Source: CAISCU01 sp943361925 | GTDB lineage: Bacteria; Bacteroidota; Bacteroidia; UKL13-3 | Length of the DNA stretch: 64,000 bases | Reading direction: 5' to 3' | NCBI GenBank assembly: GCA_943361925.1 | Contig: CALRIT020000006.1 | Location: 1-64,000 of the forward strand | Shown: piece after piece, positions 1 to 7,442 of the stretch | Position numbering within the stretch: the stretch's first letter is position 1 | Layout: every line of letters begins with the position of its first letter | Notes under the pieces: model-generated | Database searches by the model: none | What the model saw: only the letters and a program-made list of their open reading frames with translations | Told to the model about the DNA's origin: nothing | Translations under genes and position numbers: made by a program

Positions 1-71
1 CTTTGTTTTTTAAAATGTTCAGCACATGCTTTCGAATCAGGGAAGTCTTTTAGAAATGTTAAAATGCTCAT
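1..71 (-). CDS. IS1595-family transposase, N-terminal fragment (cut by window start)
   Basis: An open frame reads from an ATG at 71 off the left edge of the window, giving about 23 residues that start MSILTFLKDFPDSKACAEHF. This resembles the opening of IS1595-family (IS1016-like) transposases, which begin with a short FLxxFPxxxACxxHF segment before the zinc-ribbon. Only this N-terminus is visible, so neither the zinc-ribbon nor the DDE/N catalytic residues can be checked. A candidate terminal inverted repeat of the insertion sequence lies at 126-146, upstream of the gene, as expected if this is the right end of the element. The identification rests on a short match recalled from the family and is moderate. 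Confidence 0.5.
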   Translation of the reverse strand, partial: MSILTFLKDFPDSKACAEHFKKQ

Positions 72-97
72 TTTGAATAATTTTATTCAAATTTAAT

Positions 98-130
98 TTA
101 CCAGCCCGCAACCTATTTGCGGGCTGGTAA
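98..130. repeat. Perfect 14-bp inverted repeat at the IS end
   Basis: TTACCAGCCCGCAA (98-111) and TTGCGGGCTGGTAA (117-130) are exact reverse complements with a 5-base loop. The hairpin lies between the transposase start at 71 and the candidate IS terminus at 126-146, partly overlapping the latter. It could be a transcription or translation block protecting the transposase from read-through, as seen near the ends of other insertion sequences, or a fixed part of the element end. Confidence 0.6.
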
Positions 131-146
131 ACATGCGGATATTCGT
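126..146 (-). repeat. Terminal inverted repeat of IS / MITE family (minus orientation)
   Basis: GGTAAACATGCGGATATTCGT is the reverse complement of the motif CGAATATCCGCATGTTTACC found at 16117-16138 and, with changes, at 243-264 and 21152-21173. It lies 55 bases upstream of the transposase start, so it probably marks the right end of that insertion sequence. If so, the transposase encoded there is the natural candidate for moving the smaller elements described below. That link is inferred from terminal similarity only. Confidence 0.5.
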
Positions 147-242
147 ATATCATTTAAATAGAATTTTGTTTTGCAAATTAGAATCAAAACAAAATCATTT
201 ATTCAATTTTATTTTGATTTGAGGATTTTGACATAAAAATAG

Positions 243-624
243 CGAATATCACCATGTTTACCAGAAGTATTTTTTATAAATCCAGTATATGTATTGAGAA
301 TTATTTTCAATAAGAAGTTAGGAATTAAATTGCTCTATTCAATGAAATTAATGACCCTGAAGGTGGTCACATGTTTATAGAAAAATGCTGTAATCCACCC
401 TCCCAAACCCCACCACGCGGACCTTCGGTCCGCGTGGTGGGGTTTGGGAGGAGTTTCTTCGTAATTTATTTTCTATAATCATGTCACCCATTCTGGGTTT
501 TAGAACTTGCTAAATGAAACATAACACAAAATTTCATTTTTAATGATTTAGTTTGGTTTAAACGATAATAATCAGAAATAAAGTTTCGATAAATTTATTT
601 TTAAGTAAACAAGCGGATAATCGT
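243..624. mobile_element. MITE-like non-autonomous element A
   Basis: The element begins with CGAATATCACCATGTTTACCAG (243-264) and ends with the inverted form AGTAAACAAGCGGATAATCGT (604-624). It has no coding capacity. Inside is a long palindrome (399-451) set between arms that recur around palindrome D: CATGTTTATAGAAA on the left (370-383) and TTTCTATAATCATGTCACCC on the right (470-489). Small hairpins, GACC...GGTC on the left and ACCCATTCTGGGT on the right, lie just outside. Target-site duplications are not convincing for this copy. Confidence 0.55.
399..451. repeat. 25-bp perfect palindrome in element A
   Basis: Bases 399-423 pair perfectly with 427-451 around a TTC triloop. The core CGCGGACC/GGTCCGCG is close to the core of the palindromes at 21196-21244 and 21529-21575, while the outer arms (CCTCCCAAACCCCACCA side) differ. 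It is far more GC-rich than its surroundings. There is no T-run directly after it, so it is not a classical intrinsic terminator. Confidence 0.8.
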
Positions 625-657
625 TTTAAAAAAAACAGGAAATTTTCGAATGATTGT

Positions 658-686
658 TTGGCAATTGATTTTTAAAGTCAATTTTG
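658..686 (+). promoter_or_regulatory. Candidate Bacteroidota promoter for the phosphoesterase gene
   Basis: TTG (658-660), an 18-base spacer and CAATTTTG (679-686) match the Bacteroidota TTG-N19-TAnnTTTG promoter with one base different in the -7 box. The start codon at 691 follows so closely that the transcript would be leaderless or nearly so. Prediction by motif only. Confidence 0.35.
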
Positions 687-690
687 CAAA

Positions 691-1182
691 ATGAAGAAAA
701 TTGGAATTCTTAGTGATACCCATGGTTTTGTTCCCGAATCATTATTCGATTTTTTTAAGGATTGTGATGAAATATGGCATGCCGGTGATTGGGGAGATGA
801 AAAAACATTTGATTTATTAAGAAACTTTAAACCCCTAAAAGCTGTTTATGGGAATATCGATGGACAAGAATTAAGGATTCAAATGCCTGAAATTTTGGAG
901 TTTAATTGTGAAGAAGTGAGAGTTTGCATGTTACATATTGGTGGATATCCAGGCCATTATTCACCTTTATTTAGAAAACAATTATCTCTAAAATCCTATG
1001 ATTTAATGATTTGCGGCCATTCTCACATATTAAAAGCCATGAAGGATCCAAATTCAGGAATGATGTATTTGAACCCAGGAGCAGCAGGTAAACATGGATT
1101 TCATAAAGTTTCAACAGCCATGAGATTAAAATTTGACAAAAAAAGAATGTTCGAATTAGAGGTATGGGAACAAAAAAAATGA
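691..1182 (+). CDS. Metallophosphoesterase, YfcE/MJ0936 family
   Basis: This 163-residue protein is the length of small YfcE-type phosphodiesterases, which hydrolyse phosphodiesters with a two-metal centre. The metal ligands are all visible in order: D9 and H11 (SDTHG), D33 (HAGD), N55 (GNID), H82 (LHIGG) and the GHSH motif with H110 and H112. There is no signal peptide, so it should act in the cytoplasm. The natural substrate of this family is generally unknown. It stands alone, with mobile repeats upstream and the secreted protease downstream. The ATG at 691 keeps the first beta-strand (KKIGILSDTH) complete. Confidence 0.9.
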   Translation: MKKIGILSDTHGFVPESLFDFFKDCDEIWHAGDWGDEKTFDLLRNFKPLKAVYGNIDGQELRIQMPEILEFNCEEVRVCMLHIGGYPGHYSPLFRKQLSLKSYDLMICGHSHILKAMKDPNSGMMYLNPGAAGKHGFHKVSTAMRLKFDKKRMFELEVWEQKK

Positions 1183-1211
1183 TACCTTGTACAACCCGTT
1201 TTATAAATAAG

Positions 1212-1240
1212 TTGACTTAAAAAAATAATTTACTATTTTG
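1212..1240 (+). promoter_or_regulatory. Candidate promoter for the secreted protease
   Basis: TTG at 1212-1214, exactly 19 bases, then TATTTTG at 1234-1240 gives a near match to the Bacteroidota consensus, one base short in the -7 box. The start codon follows at 1264. No Shine-Dalgarno sequence is seen, as is usual in this phylum. Confidence 0.45.
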
Positions 1241-1263
1241 CTAACCAAACGACAAAACATCAT

Positions 1264-3489
1264 ATGAAGAAGTTTTTACTGGCAGCCTCTTTCGCAATTA
1301 TTTCTGCATCAGGGTATTCACAAGTTAAAGTGAACTCTTGCGGAACCGATCAGCACCACCAAAATTTAGTTTCTGAGCATCCGGAATTACTGGAAGCGAA
1401 GAAAAAATTTGATGCAGATTTCAAAGAATACATCAAAACTTACAAACCATCAGACAAAAATAGTCTGAAAAAAGCGTCAGCTCCTAAATATATCATCCCG
1501 GTTGTTGTGCATGTTTTGCACAATTATGGAAGTGAAAATATTAGTGATGCTCAAATTCAAAGCGAAATCAACTTTTTAAACCAAAGTTTTAGAAATTTAG
1601 TTTCAGATTCAACAAATCGTCGTCAGGATACATTTAATGGAGCATTCTACAGCTACAAAGAATTAGCTGCTGATGCTGAAGTTGAATTTAGATTGGCTCG
1701 CAAAGACCCTAAAGGAAATTGCACAAATGGTATTGTTAGAGTTCAAACTCCTTTAACTAATAAAGGTAATGACGATTTAAAACAATTAAGCGTTTGGGAT
1801 ACAAAAAGATATTACAATATCTGGGTTGTTAGAGGTATCAACAGAGGTAATACAGTAGGTATTGCAGGATATGCTCAATTCCCAATGGGTTTCAACAATG
1901 GTGCTTCTACAGATGGTATCATTGTAATTCATAATGAGTTCGGGAATATTGGAACTTCAAATCCCGGCCAAACTCCCAAAGTAACAACAAGTACTCACGA
2001 AACAGGTCACTGGTTAGGTTTATACCATCCATTCCAAACTCAAGGTGAAACTTGTGGATTAGATGGTGATGAAATTCTAGATACACCTCCAACTATCTTC
2101 TCTGCAACTTCAAATGAACCTTTAAGAAACAAATGTGCCGATAAAAGATACAATACTTGTACCAATGAAATTCCTGATTTACCGGATATGCAAGAAAACT
2201 ACATGGACTATTTCATTGGAAATTGTGCAAGTAATATGTTTACAAAACAACAAGTTGTAAGAATGCACTATGTATTAGATAATTATAGAAGAACTTTATG
2301 GCAAGAAGATAATTTAATCTCTACTGGAGTTAAAGACAATTCAACTGCAACTTGCTCTCCTATTGCATCTTTTAGCACAACAACCAGAATTACTTGTGCA
2401 GGAAATAAAATTTCATTCACAGATAATTCATACAATTCAAACATAACAGCTTGGAAATGGAGCTTCCCTGGAGGAACACCATCTAGTGCTACTACTAAAG
2501 CTCCTGGACAAATTCAATATGACAATCCAGGTACTTACGAAATTACATTAGAGGTTACAGGTCCTAATGGAACATCTTCTGTTACAAATAAAGATTATGT
2601 TGTAATTCAACCTGCATCTGCAAATAATCCTTCTGGATATTATACTGCTGATTGGTGGTACCAAAACAATTGGTATGATAAAGGTTGGGTATTCGAATAT
2701 GAGAACGATAAAAACAAATGGGTTAGAACTGCTGCAACATCATTTAATCAAAATGCTTGTATGATGTACCCTAAAGATCCATTCAATTTAAGTTCATCAG
2801 TTGGAGCTTTAACATCTTTAATCTCTCCATCTTATAATTTCCAAGGTGTATCAAATGGATACTTCTCATTTAATTATGCATTTGCTCAAGGAACATTAAG
2901 TGCTGATATTGGTGGTGGAGCTACAAAAGAAGAATTAAGAGTTTATACATCTGTTGATTGCGGTAAAACATGGATTAGCAGAGCAGCAATTGGTTCTGCA
3001 ACCATTTCAACTATTGGAACCGGAACTGCAGCTCAATTAGCAAGCAATATTAATTTTGTTCCTGCTAACCAAAGCAAATGGAAAGAAGTTAAAATTGAAG
3101 GTTCAGCTATTCCTAATAATTCAAATGTGAAATTCAAAATTGAATTCAAATATGCTGGTGGAAATAACTTCTACTTAGATAACGTGAAATTAGGAACAGT
3201 AACAGGTATTGAAGATGAATTAGCAAAACAAATCAGATTCAGTGTTCAACCTAATCCTTTCAATTATGAAACAACTATTTCTTATGAGTTAAACAAAAAC
3301 GAAGATGTAGAAATTCGTTTATTTGATATCGCAGGAAAAGAATTGGGAGTTTTATTTTCAGGTGATCAAGCAGCAGGAATTCAAGAATTCCAAATCAGCA
3401 AATCGCAGTTTAATTTACAAAGTGGACTATATTTTGTGAATATGAACGTTGGAGGACAAAAATTCTCGAAAAAAATTGTGGTTGAATAA
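1264..3489 (+). CDS. Secreted M43 (pappalysin/cytophagalysin-like) zinc metalloprotease with T9SS sorting domain
   Basis: This is a 741-residue exported protease. Residues 1-19 are a Sec signal peptide ending before Gln. The catalytic domain holds the extended zinc motif HETGHWLGLYH with H245, E246, H249, G252 and H255, and a Met-turn (YMDY) about 70 residues later. Paired cysteines around the active site are typical of M43 proteases. A PKD-like domain follows (about 365-450), then a jelly-roll-like region and a C-terminal type A sorting domain (about 665-741, ending KKIVVE) that directs type IX secretion and surface attachment or release. It is monocistronic, with a promoter in front and a strong terminator behind. 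The domain order is common in Bacteroidota. The protein substrate is unknown. Confidence 0.93.
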   Translation: MKKFLLAASFAIISASGYSQVKVNSCGTDQHHQNLVSEHPELLEAKKKFDADFKEYIKTYKPSDKNSLKKASAPKYIIPVVVHVLHNYGSENISDAQIQSEINFLNQSFRNLVSDSTNRRQDTFNGAFYSYKELAADAEVEFRLARKDPKGNCTNGIVRVQTPLTNKGNDDLKQLSVWDTKRYYNIWVVRGINRGNTVGIAGYAQFPMGFNNGASTDGIIVIHNEFGNIGTSNPGQTPKVTTSTHETGHWLGLYHPFQTQGETCGLDGDEILDTPPTIFSATSNEPLRNKCADKRYNTCTNEIPDLPDMQENYMDYFIGNCASNMFTKQQVVRMHYVLDNYRRTLWQEDNLISTGVKDNSTATCSPIASFSTTTRITCAGNKISFTDNSYNSNITAWKWSFPGGTPSSATTKAPGQIQYDNPGTYEITLEVTGPNGTSSVTNKDYVVIQPASANNPSGYYTADWWYQNNWYDKGWVFEYENDKNKWVRTAATSFNQNACMMYPKDPFNLSSSVGALTSLISPSYNFQGVSNGYFSFNYAFAQGTLSADIGGGATKEELRVYTSVDCGKTWISRAAIGSATISTIGTGTAAQLASNINFVPANQSKWKEVKIEGSAIPNNSNVKFKIEFKYAGGNNFYLDNVKLGTVTGIEDELAKQIRFSVQPNPFNYETTISYELNKNEDVEIRLFDIAGKELGVLFSGDQAAGIQEFQISKSQFNLQSGLYFVNMNVGGQKFSKKIVVE

Positions 3490-3503
3490 CAGCCAATTAA
3501 TTC

Positions 3504-3542
3504 AAAAAAGGCGCATCAAATCAATTGATGCGCCTTTTTTTT
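3504..3542 (+). terminator. Intrinsic terminator of the protease gene
   Basis: A 16-bp perfect stem (3504-3519 with 3525-3540, core GGCGCATCAA) and a 5-base loop are followed by a run of T, 15 bases after the stop codon. The A-run at the 5' side means it could also work on the other strand. Confidence 0.9.
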
Positions 3543-3552
3543 GCTTTTAGTT

Positions 3553-3582
3553 TTGGATAAATAATCTAGAATACTACTTTTG
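3553..3582 (+). promoter_or_regulatory. Promoter of tRNA-Ser
   Basis: TTG (3553-3555), a 19-base spacer and TACTTTTG (3575-3582) match the Bacteroidota TTG-N19-TAnnTTTG consensus exactly. The tRNA starts five bases after the -7 box, so the transcript would begin almost at the mature 5' end. Confidence 0.7.
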
Positions 3583-3586
3583 CAGT

Positions 3587-3674
3587 GGAGAGTTGGCAGA
3601 GTGGTCGATTGCGGCAGTCTTGAAAACTGTTGTCTGTTACAGGACCGGGGGTTCGAATCCCTCACTCTCCGCCA
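3587..3674 (+). tRNA. tRNA-Ser (anticodon TGA)
   Basis: A full cloverleaf can be folded. The 7-bp acceptor stem is GGAGAGT (3587-3593) with ACTCTCC (3664-3670). The anticodon loop CTTGAAA (3619-3625) carries TGA at 3621-3623. There is a long variable arm, as in serine tRNAs, and the T-loop is GGTTCGAATCC. The discriminator G and an encoded CCA are at 3671-3674. It reads UCA codons. It has its own promoter and terminator. Confidence 0.96.
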
Positions 3675-3684
3675 GAACAAACTG

Positions 3685-3719
3685 AAACCTAATTTTGCAG
3701 AGCAAAATTGGGTTTTTTT
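3685..3719 (+). terminator. Terminator after tRNA-Ser
   Basis: AAACCTAATTTTGC (3685-3698) pairs with GCAAAATTGGGTTT (3702-3715), with one G-T pair and an AGA loop, and runs into seven T residues. It lies 10 bases after the tRNA CCA end. Confidence 0.75.
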
Positions 3720-3779
3720 GTGCCCCTAAGTGTCGAAAATAGCCAAGCGCATTTTCGTAAGCTTAGGGGCACAAAAAAA
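3713..3779. repeat. Long interrupted hairpin, with a decayed second copy at about 3871-3926
   Basis: T-run plus GTGCCCCTAAG (3720-3730) pairs with CTTAGGGGCAC plus A-run (3762-3779). An inner stem CGAAAAT/ATTTTCG (3734-3740 with 3751-3757) lies between. The right half, ATTTTCGTAAGCTTAG, recurs at about 3901-3917 followed by a GGCAC end, next to a second CGAAAA stretch. This makes it a dispersed repeat unit rather than a simple terminator. Confidence 0.6.
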
Positions 3780-3922
3780 ACCTGCATGCAGCGCAGCGGA
3801 ATGCAAAGGGTTTCATTTCTTCTGATGCCTCCCCCAAATGGGATCATGAAATAATCCCTAAGTTCATCTAAAACGAAAATCGTCGAAAAAAACGCAGCAC
3901 ATTTTCGTAAGCTTAGAGGCAC

Positions 3923-4142
3923 AAAAACAGTATTGAGTTTGAGTTTTAAGCAACAAGCAAAAAACAGTATTGAGTTTGAGTTTTGAGCAACATGCCAAAA
4001 ACAGCATTGAGTTTGAGTTTTGAGCAACAGGCCAAAAACAGTATTGAGTTTGAGTTTTGAGCAACAGACAAAAACAGTATTGAGTTTGAGTTTTGAGCAA
4101 CAAGCCAAAAACAGTATTGAGTTTGAGTTTTGAGCAACAGGC
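3923..4142. repeat. Tandem array, six copies of a 36-37-bp unit
   Basis: The unit reads AAAAACAGTATTGAGTTTGA followed by GTTTTGAGCAACAGGCC. Six adjacent copies differ at only one to three positions each, mainly in the last bases (AAGC, ATGCC, AGGCC, AGAC, AAGCC, AGGC). The copies are contiguous with no unique spacers, so this is a minisatellite and not a CRISPR array. The very high identity points to recent slippage or unequal exchange. Confidence 0.9.
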
Positions 4143-4146
4143 AAAG

Positions 4147-4243
4147 ACTCTCACTGATTCTCACTCTCTCTCCCACACTCATACTCCATACTCATACTCA
4201 CACTCACACTCACATTCAAACTCACACTCAAACTCACACTCAA
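4147..4243. repeat. CACTCA/CTCACA-rich microsatellite
   Basis: Low-complexity pyrimidine-rich DNA made of imperfect ACTCAC and ACTCAA hexamers follows directly on the 37-bp array. A shorter tract of the same type is at 21814-21857. No gene is supported. Confidence 0.75.
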
Positions 4244-4362
4244 AAGCCCTGCATGGAGTGCAGCGGAGTGCAGAGGGGTTTCAATATGTTCTATTAATTA
4301 AATAGACGATATTAGAGGGTCTACATTTTTATTGGAGATGAATCAAGAGATTTTATGGCAAT

Positions 4363-6060
4363 CTATTTTGCCTTGTAATAAACCAAACCATTCTTAGAAG
4401 CACAACAAAAGTTGAAAGAGCTAGTGTCGGCCAGGTTGTAAATGTCCAAACCTTTTTGTTCCATATAATCCTCATAAACAGAAACCGCAAGCTTAGGAAA
4501 TACAAGACCTGTATTTTTCTCTACGCCTTTTTTTCTATCTAAAAAAAATGCACCATAACTATTCCCTTTGCTATAACCATAAAGTTTATCATTTAAGGAA
4601 TATTTTTCCATAAAGTTGATAGCATTCTTCCAAATCTGATCATACTCTATTTGAAGTAAGATTATGTTTTGCTTATTTATCAAACCAAATTTTCCATCCT
4701 TTTTCACAACAAAAATTCCTTGGTGATAGGTTTTTAAACAAAGGTTTTGATCTACTTTATAAATCGTTTGTTTCTTAAAAGTAAATTTTCCTGCTTGTCC
4801 TTCATCATCTCTTTCATAACCCAATTCATCAAAGTCAAATCCTACATATTCAAAAATAATTGGAACTATTAGCAAGCCCTTTTCATTTAATAGACCAAAA
4901 CTCCATTTACCAGTGAAGGTATCTTTAATTCCGGCCATATACATGCTGCCAATTGGGTTATCAAAATCTATATATTGGTTACGTAAATAAATCAATGAAT
5001 CATATACTTCGCTTGAACGTTTATAATCTGAAAGGTACAGTCCATATTTCTTATCCTTAAAAAAAATTAAAGGCTCCTTTTGAGATTGATGGGTATAGGG
5101 TTCGGCAAAGAACACACGTTCACCTAATGCCAATTCTGCCATATTATCCCCAAATAAAAAGGCCTTTTCATTCACGCGTTCAAAATTTACAGGAGTGCTA
5201 ATCTGCTTTACTTCTTCAACTATTGGCATTTGTTCTATTGGCAAACTTTCACCATCAACCATTGGCACAAAATCTTCTTCGTTTTCTCCAGTAATTCCCA
5301 ATGGCTCTTGCACAGGAATTTGTGCACTTTGTTCATTTACATAAGGCTTACGTTTATGTTCTCCGCTTTTATCGTCGTAATAAATAACATCATGTGCATA
5401 GTTTCCCTTTTGGTCGGTATAGGTGCAAATCAAAACTCTTTCTTGATTAGATTGGTTCCTTTCCATATTGAAATTAGACACATGATCCAATAAAGGAGTA
5501 AGCATTATCTGTTTATGACCATCATATAACAGGATACTCACTTTTCCATCTTGAAACTTTGCTAAAATGGCGATACTACCTTTATGTGATTTGGCAGCGG
5601 GCGATACCACCATTCGAAAACCGCTAACATTTTCGGCCAATAATCTTTCTCCTTTCAGGTTATAAAAATTGCTATTTTTACTAGTAAAAGCACTCTCACT
5701 TCCAACTATTATTCCTGCATCCAGATAAGTAAAATGATTGTGATTACTTTGAGTAATTATTTCTTTGGTACCAAACATCACTCCTCTTGTAGATATCGGT
5801 TTTGAATTCGAACCCAAATTGGATTTTGAGTCAAGTATCTTTGTAAATTCAAACACATTTTTGCCAATTGGAGACAAGAAAGAATAACTCGCACCTAAAA
5901 CCATTTTGCCATTTACATCTGAAAGGCCAAACAAATTCCCTACTCTGTAAGGCACCAAAACTTTCTCTTGTGCATGGGTAACAAATACACTCAAAAGCAT
6001 CATTATCAAAATGAAGAGATGCAAAAGCGTTTTCGGTATTTTTAATCTTATTAATTTCAT
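4363..6060 (-). CDS. Exported WG-repeat protein
   Basis: The reading frame is open from 6132, but the start at 6060 (MKLIRLKIPK) is preferred because it begins a good signal peptide of about 30 residues ending ...VTHA before Gln. The mature part (about 535 residues) carries several short units of the WG/KWG type, such as GNLFGLSDVNGKMVL near the N-terminus, KKYGLYLSD in the middle, and WSFGLLNEKG and KFGLINKQN in the C-terminal half. These repeats form beta-rich domains of unknown role and are common in Bacteroidota envelope proteins. No enzyme motif is seen. The gene is monocistronic and faces the tRNA. A start from 6132 would add a tail that is hydrophobic but lacks signal-peptide order. 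Confidence 0.75.
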   Translation of the reverse strand: MKLIRLKIPKTLLHLFILIMMLLSVFVTHAQEKVLVPYRVGNLFGLSDVNGKMVLGASYSFLSPIGKNVFEFTKILDSKSNLGSNSKPISTRGVMFGTKEIITQSNHNHFTYLDAGIIVGSESAFTSKNSNFYNLKGERLLAENVSGFRMVVSPAAKSHKGSIAILAKFQDGKVSILLYDGHKQIMLTPLLDHVSNFNMERNQSNQERVLICTYTDQKGNYAHDVIYYDDKSGEHKRKPYVNEQSAQIPVQEPLGITGENEEDFVPMVDGESLPIEQMPIVEEVKQISTPVNFERVNEKAFLFGDNMAELALGERVFFAEPYTHQSQKEPLIFFKDKKYGLYLSDYKRSSEVYDSLIYLRNQYIDFDNPIGSMYMAGIKDTFTGKWSFGLLNEKGLLIVPIIFEYVGFDFDELGYERDDEGQAGKFTFKKQTIYKVDQNLCLKTYHQGIFVVKKDGKFGLINKQNIILLQIEYDQIWKNAINFMEKYSLNDKLYGYSKGNSYGAFFLDRKKGVEKNTGLVFPKLAVSVYEDYMEQKGLDIYNLADTSSFNFCCASKNGLVYYKAK

Positions 6061-6159
6061 TGAATAGAAAGTTTGTATTCTTATTATAATATAAACAAAG
6101 GTTTGGTAGCAAAACCTAAGCAAATAAAACAATAATTATTATCATGGTATTAAATTTTA

Positions 6160-6418
6160 CGTATATCCATTTCATTAAAAGTAAATTTAATAACATAATT
6201 AAACCCCCTTCCAACAGACGCGAACCTTCGGTTCGCCTCCGTTTGGGATAAGGGTCTTTCATTCAATTTGATTTACTACAATAATTTCATCCCGATGGGA
6301 TTTTAGGATTTTTCATACAAAACCGGATTCTATTTTTAATTGATTTTGCTTAGAATTAAAGTCATAAATCAATTTTAAATATTAGGAGTTTTACTAAAAT
6401 AAATTAAAGGTATATATC
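6160..6418. mobile_element. MITE-like element B (decayed)
   Basis: The left end CGTATATCCATTTCATTAAA and the next 20 bases align with the left end of element C (21152). The right part (GTCATAAATCAATTTTAAA at 6361-6379, then ACTAAAATAAA) aligns with the right part of C. The centre is an imperfect palindrome around GCGAACC-TTC-GGTTCGC (6220-6236). The right arm has CATCCCGATGGGATTTTAGGA (about 6287-6308), also present in C. Ends and palindrome have mismatches, so this copy is old. It fills the gap between the WG-repeat gene and the AraC regulator. Confidence 0.5.
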
Positions 6419-6434
6419 AAAACTTTACCAAACA

Positions 6435-7277
6435 TCAATATGCATTTTCTTTTCTATAACTTGATGGTGTTTTTCCTTTTTTATTCATAAATACCCTATT
6501 GAAATAACTCAATGTTTCAAAACCACATTCATAGGATATTTGATTAATCGTTTTTTCTGTTTGAAGCAATAACCGCGCGGCTTCGTTGATGCGAATTTCA
6601 TTGATATAATCTGAATAGGTTTTACCTGTTGCCTTTTTGAAAAACTTACAGAAATTACTTTCTGTTAAATGAATCAATTCTGCTACTTCCTTTAATGTTA
6701 TTTTATTGGCAAAATGATCCTGAATAAATAAACATACTTTGTTAATCCTTATTTCATTTTTCTTGGAAACAACATTATGAAAGGTATTAGATGCAATCAA
6801 ATCACCCGACTCTTTTGATAAATCATCCAAAATTGAAATCAAGCCTAATATCCTCTCTATTCCTTTGCTTTCGGTTAATTGAAGTATTTTCGATAACAAG
6901 AGTTCATTCACCTGAAAGCGAATGCCTCTTGTTGAAAATTCCAACATTTTTTTAATCAATATACTTTCGTTGAATTTTATAAACGGACTTATAAATTCTT
7001 TTGAAAACTGAATAACGATGGCTTCCGAATTTTCTCCTACTAACTTTTTACTGGTCCATGTATGAGGCAAATTACATCCCAGTAAAACCAAATCACCTTC
7101 ATTAAAGTACTCATAGGAATTACCTACAATTCTGTATCCCGACCCTTTTAGAATATAGGTTAACTCGTATTCAGGATGGTAATGCCATTTGAATTCAAAG
7201 TTCGATACCTGATACCTATATGCATAAAAACTGGAGCTTCCCTTCTCTGATGGTATATCTTCTAATTTGGCCTTCAT
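6435..7277 (-). CDS. AraC-family transcriptional regulator
   Basis: This 280-residue protein has an N-terminal cupin-like sensor domain (about 1-150; FKWHYHPEYELTYIL is the typical HxHxxxE-type strand) and two C-terminal helix-turn-helix units (about 180-277). The second has the family motif INQISYECGFETLSYFNRVF. It should bind a sugar or related ligand and switch on a neighbouring promoter. It is transcribed away from the sugar operon that starts at 7443, so the 165-bp gap between them probably holds both promoters and its operators. The target assignment is by position. Confidence 0.9.
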   Translation of the reverse strand: MKAKLEDIPSEKGSSSFYAYRYQVSNFEFKWHYHPEYELTYILKGSGYRIVGNSYEYFNEGDLVLLGCNLPHTWTSKKLVGENSEAIVIQFSKEFISPFIKFNESILIKKMLEFSTRGIRFQVNELLLSKILQLTESKGIERILGLISILDDLSKESGDLIASNTFHNVVSKKNEIRINKVCLFIQDHFANKITLKEVAELIHLTESNFCKFFKKATGKTYSDYINEIRINEAARLLLQTEKTINQISYECGFETLSYFNRVFMNKKGKTPSSYRKENAY

Positions 7278-7376
7278 GGTTTATTATAATCAAATTTCGA
7301 AAAAATATTTCATTAAAAATTCAATATAGTGTCAGGATTGAACAAATCTATGTTAAATCAAGAATGCTTGTTTAAA

Positions 7377-7384
7377 TAGTTTTG
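7377..7384 (+). promoter_or_regulatory. -7 box of the sugar operon
   Basis: TAGTTTTG fits TAnnTTTG and lies 58 bases before the first gene of the operon. A TTA at 7353-7355 lies near the expected -33 position but is not a perfect TTG. That is consistent with a weak promoter needing the adjacent AraC activator. Confidence 0.4.
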
Positions 7385-7442
7385 ACTATCACAAAATCTG
7401 TCATCATCATTCTAAACGTAAAAACCATTTAACTAATAATCA

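Larger units (their letters stand above)
3781..4292. repeat. Pair of CTGCATG-GCAGCGGA repeats flanking the tandem array
   Basis: A segment reading CTGCATGCAGCGCAGCGGA and then GGGTTTCA at 3782-3818 returns in changed form (CTGCATGGAGTGCAGCGGA, then GGGGTTTCAATATGTTCT) at 4250-4292. Together they bracket the 37-bp tandem array and the CACTCA microsatellite. The gap 3675-4362 holds only repeats. Reading frames inside it simply translate the repeats and are not genes. Confidence 0.55.

Noticed and set aside
399..451. Bidirectional intrinsic terminator
   Set aside because: The stem is long and GC-rich, but no T-run follows on either strand, there is no gene end next to it, and equivalent palindromes are part of a repeat family.
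3923..4142. CRISPR array
   Set aside because: Repeats of 36-37 bp look suggestive, but the units are contiguous with no unique spacers and no cas genes are near.
3689..4182. Overlapping small proteins on the minus strand in the tandem array
   Set aside because: All three frames translate the same repeat unit into Cys/Leu/Gln-rich peptides; there is no start signal, and composition follows the DNA repeat.
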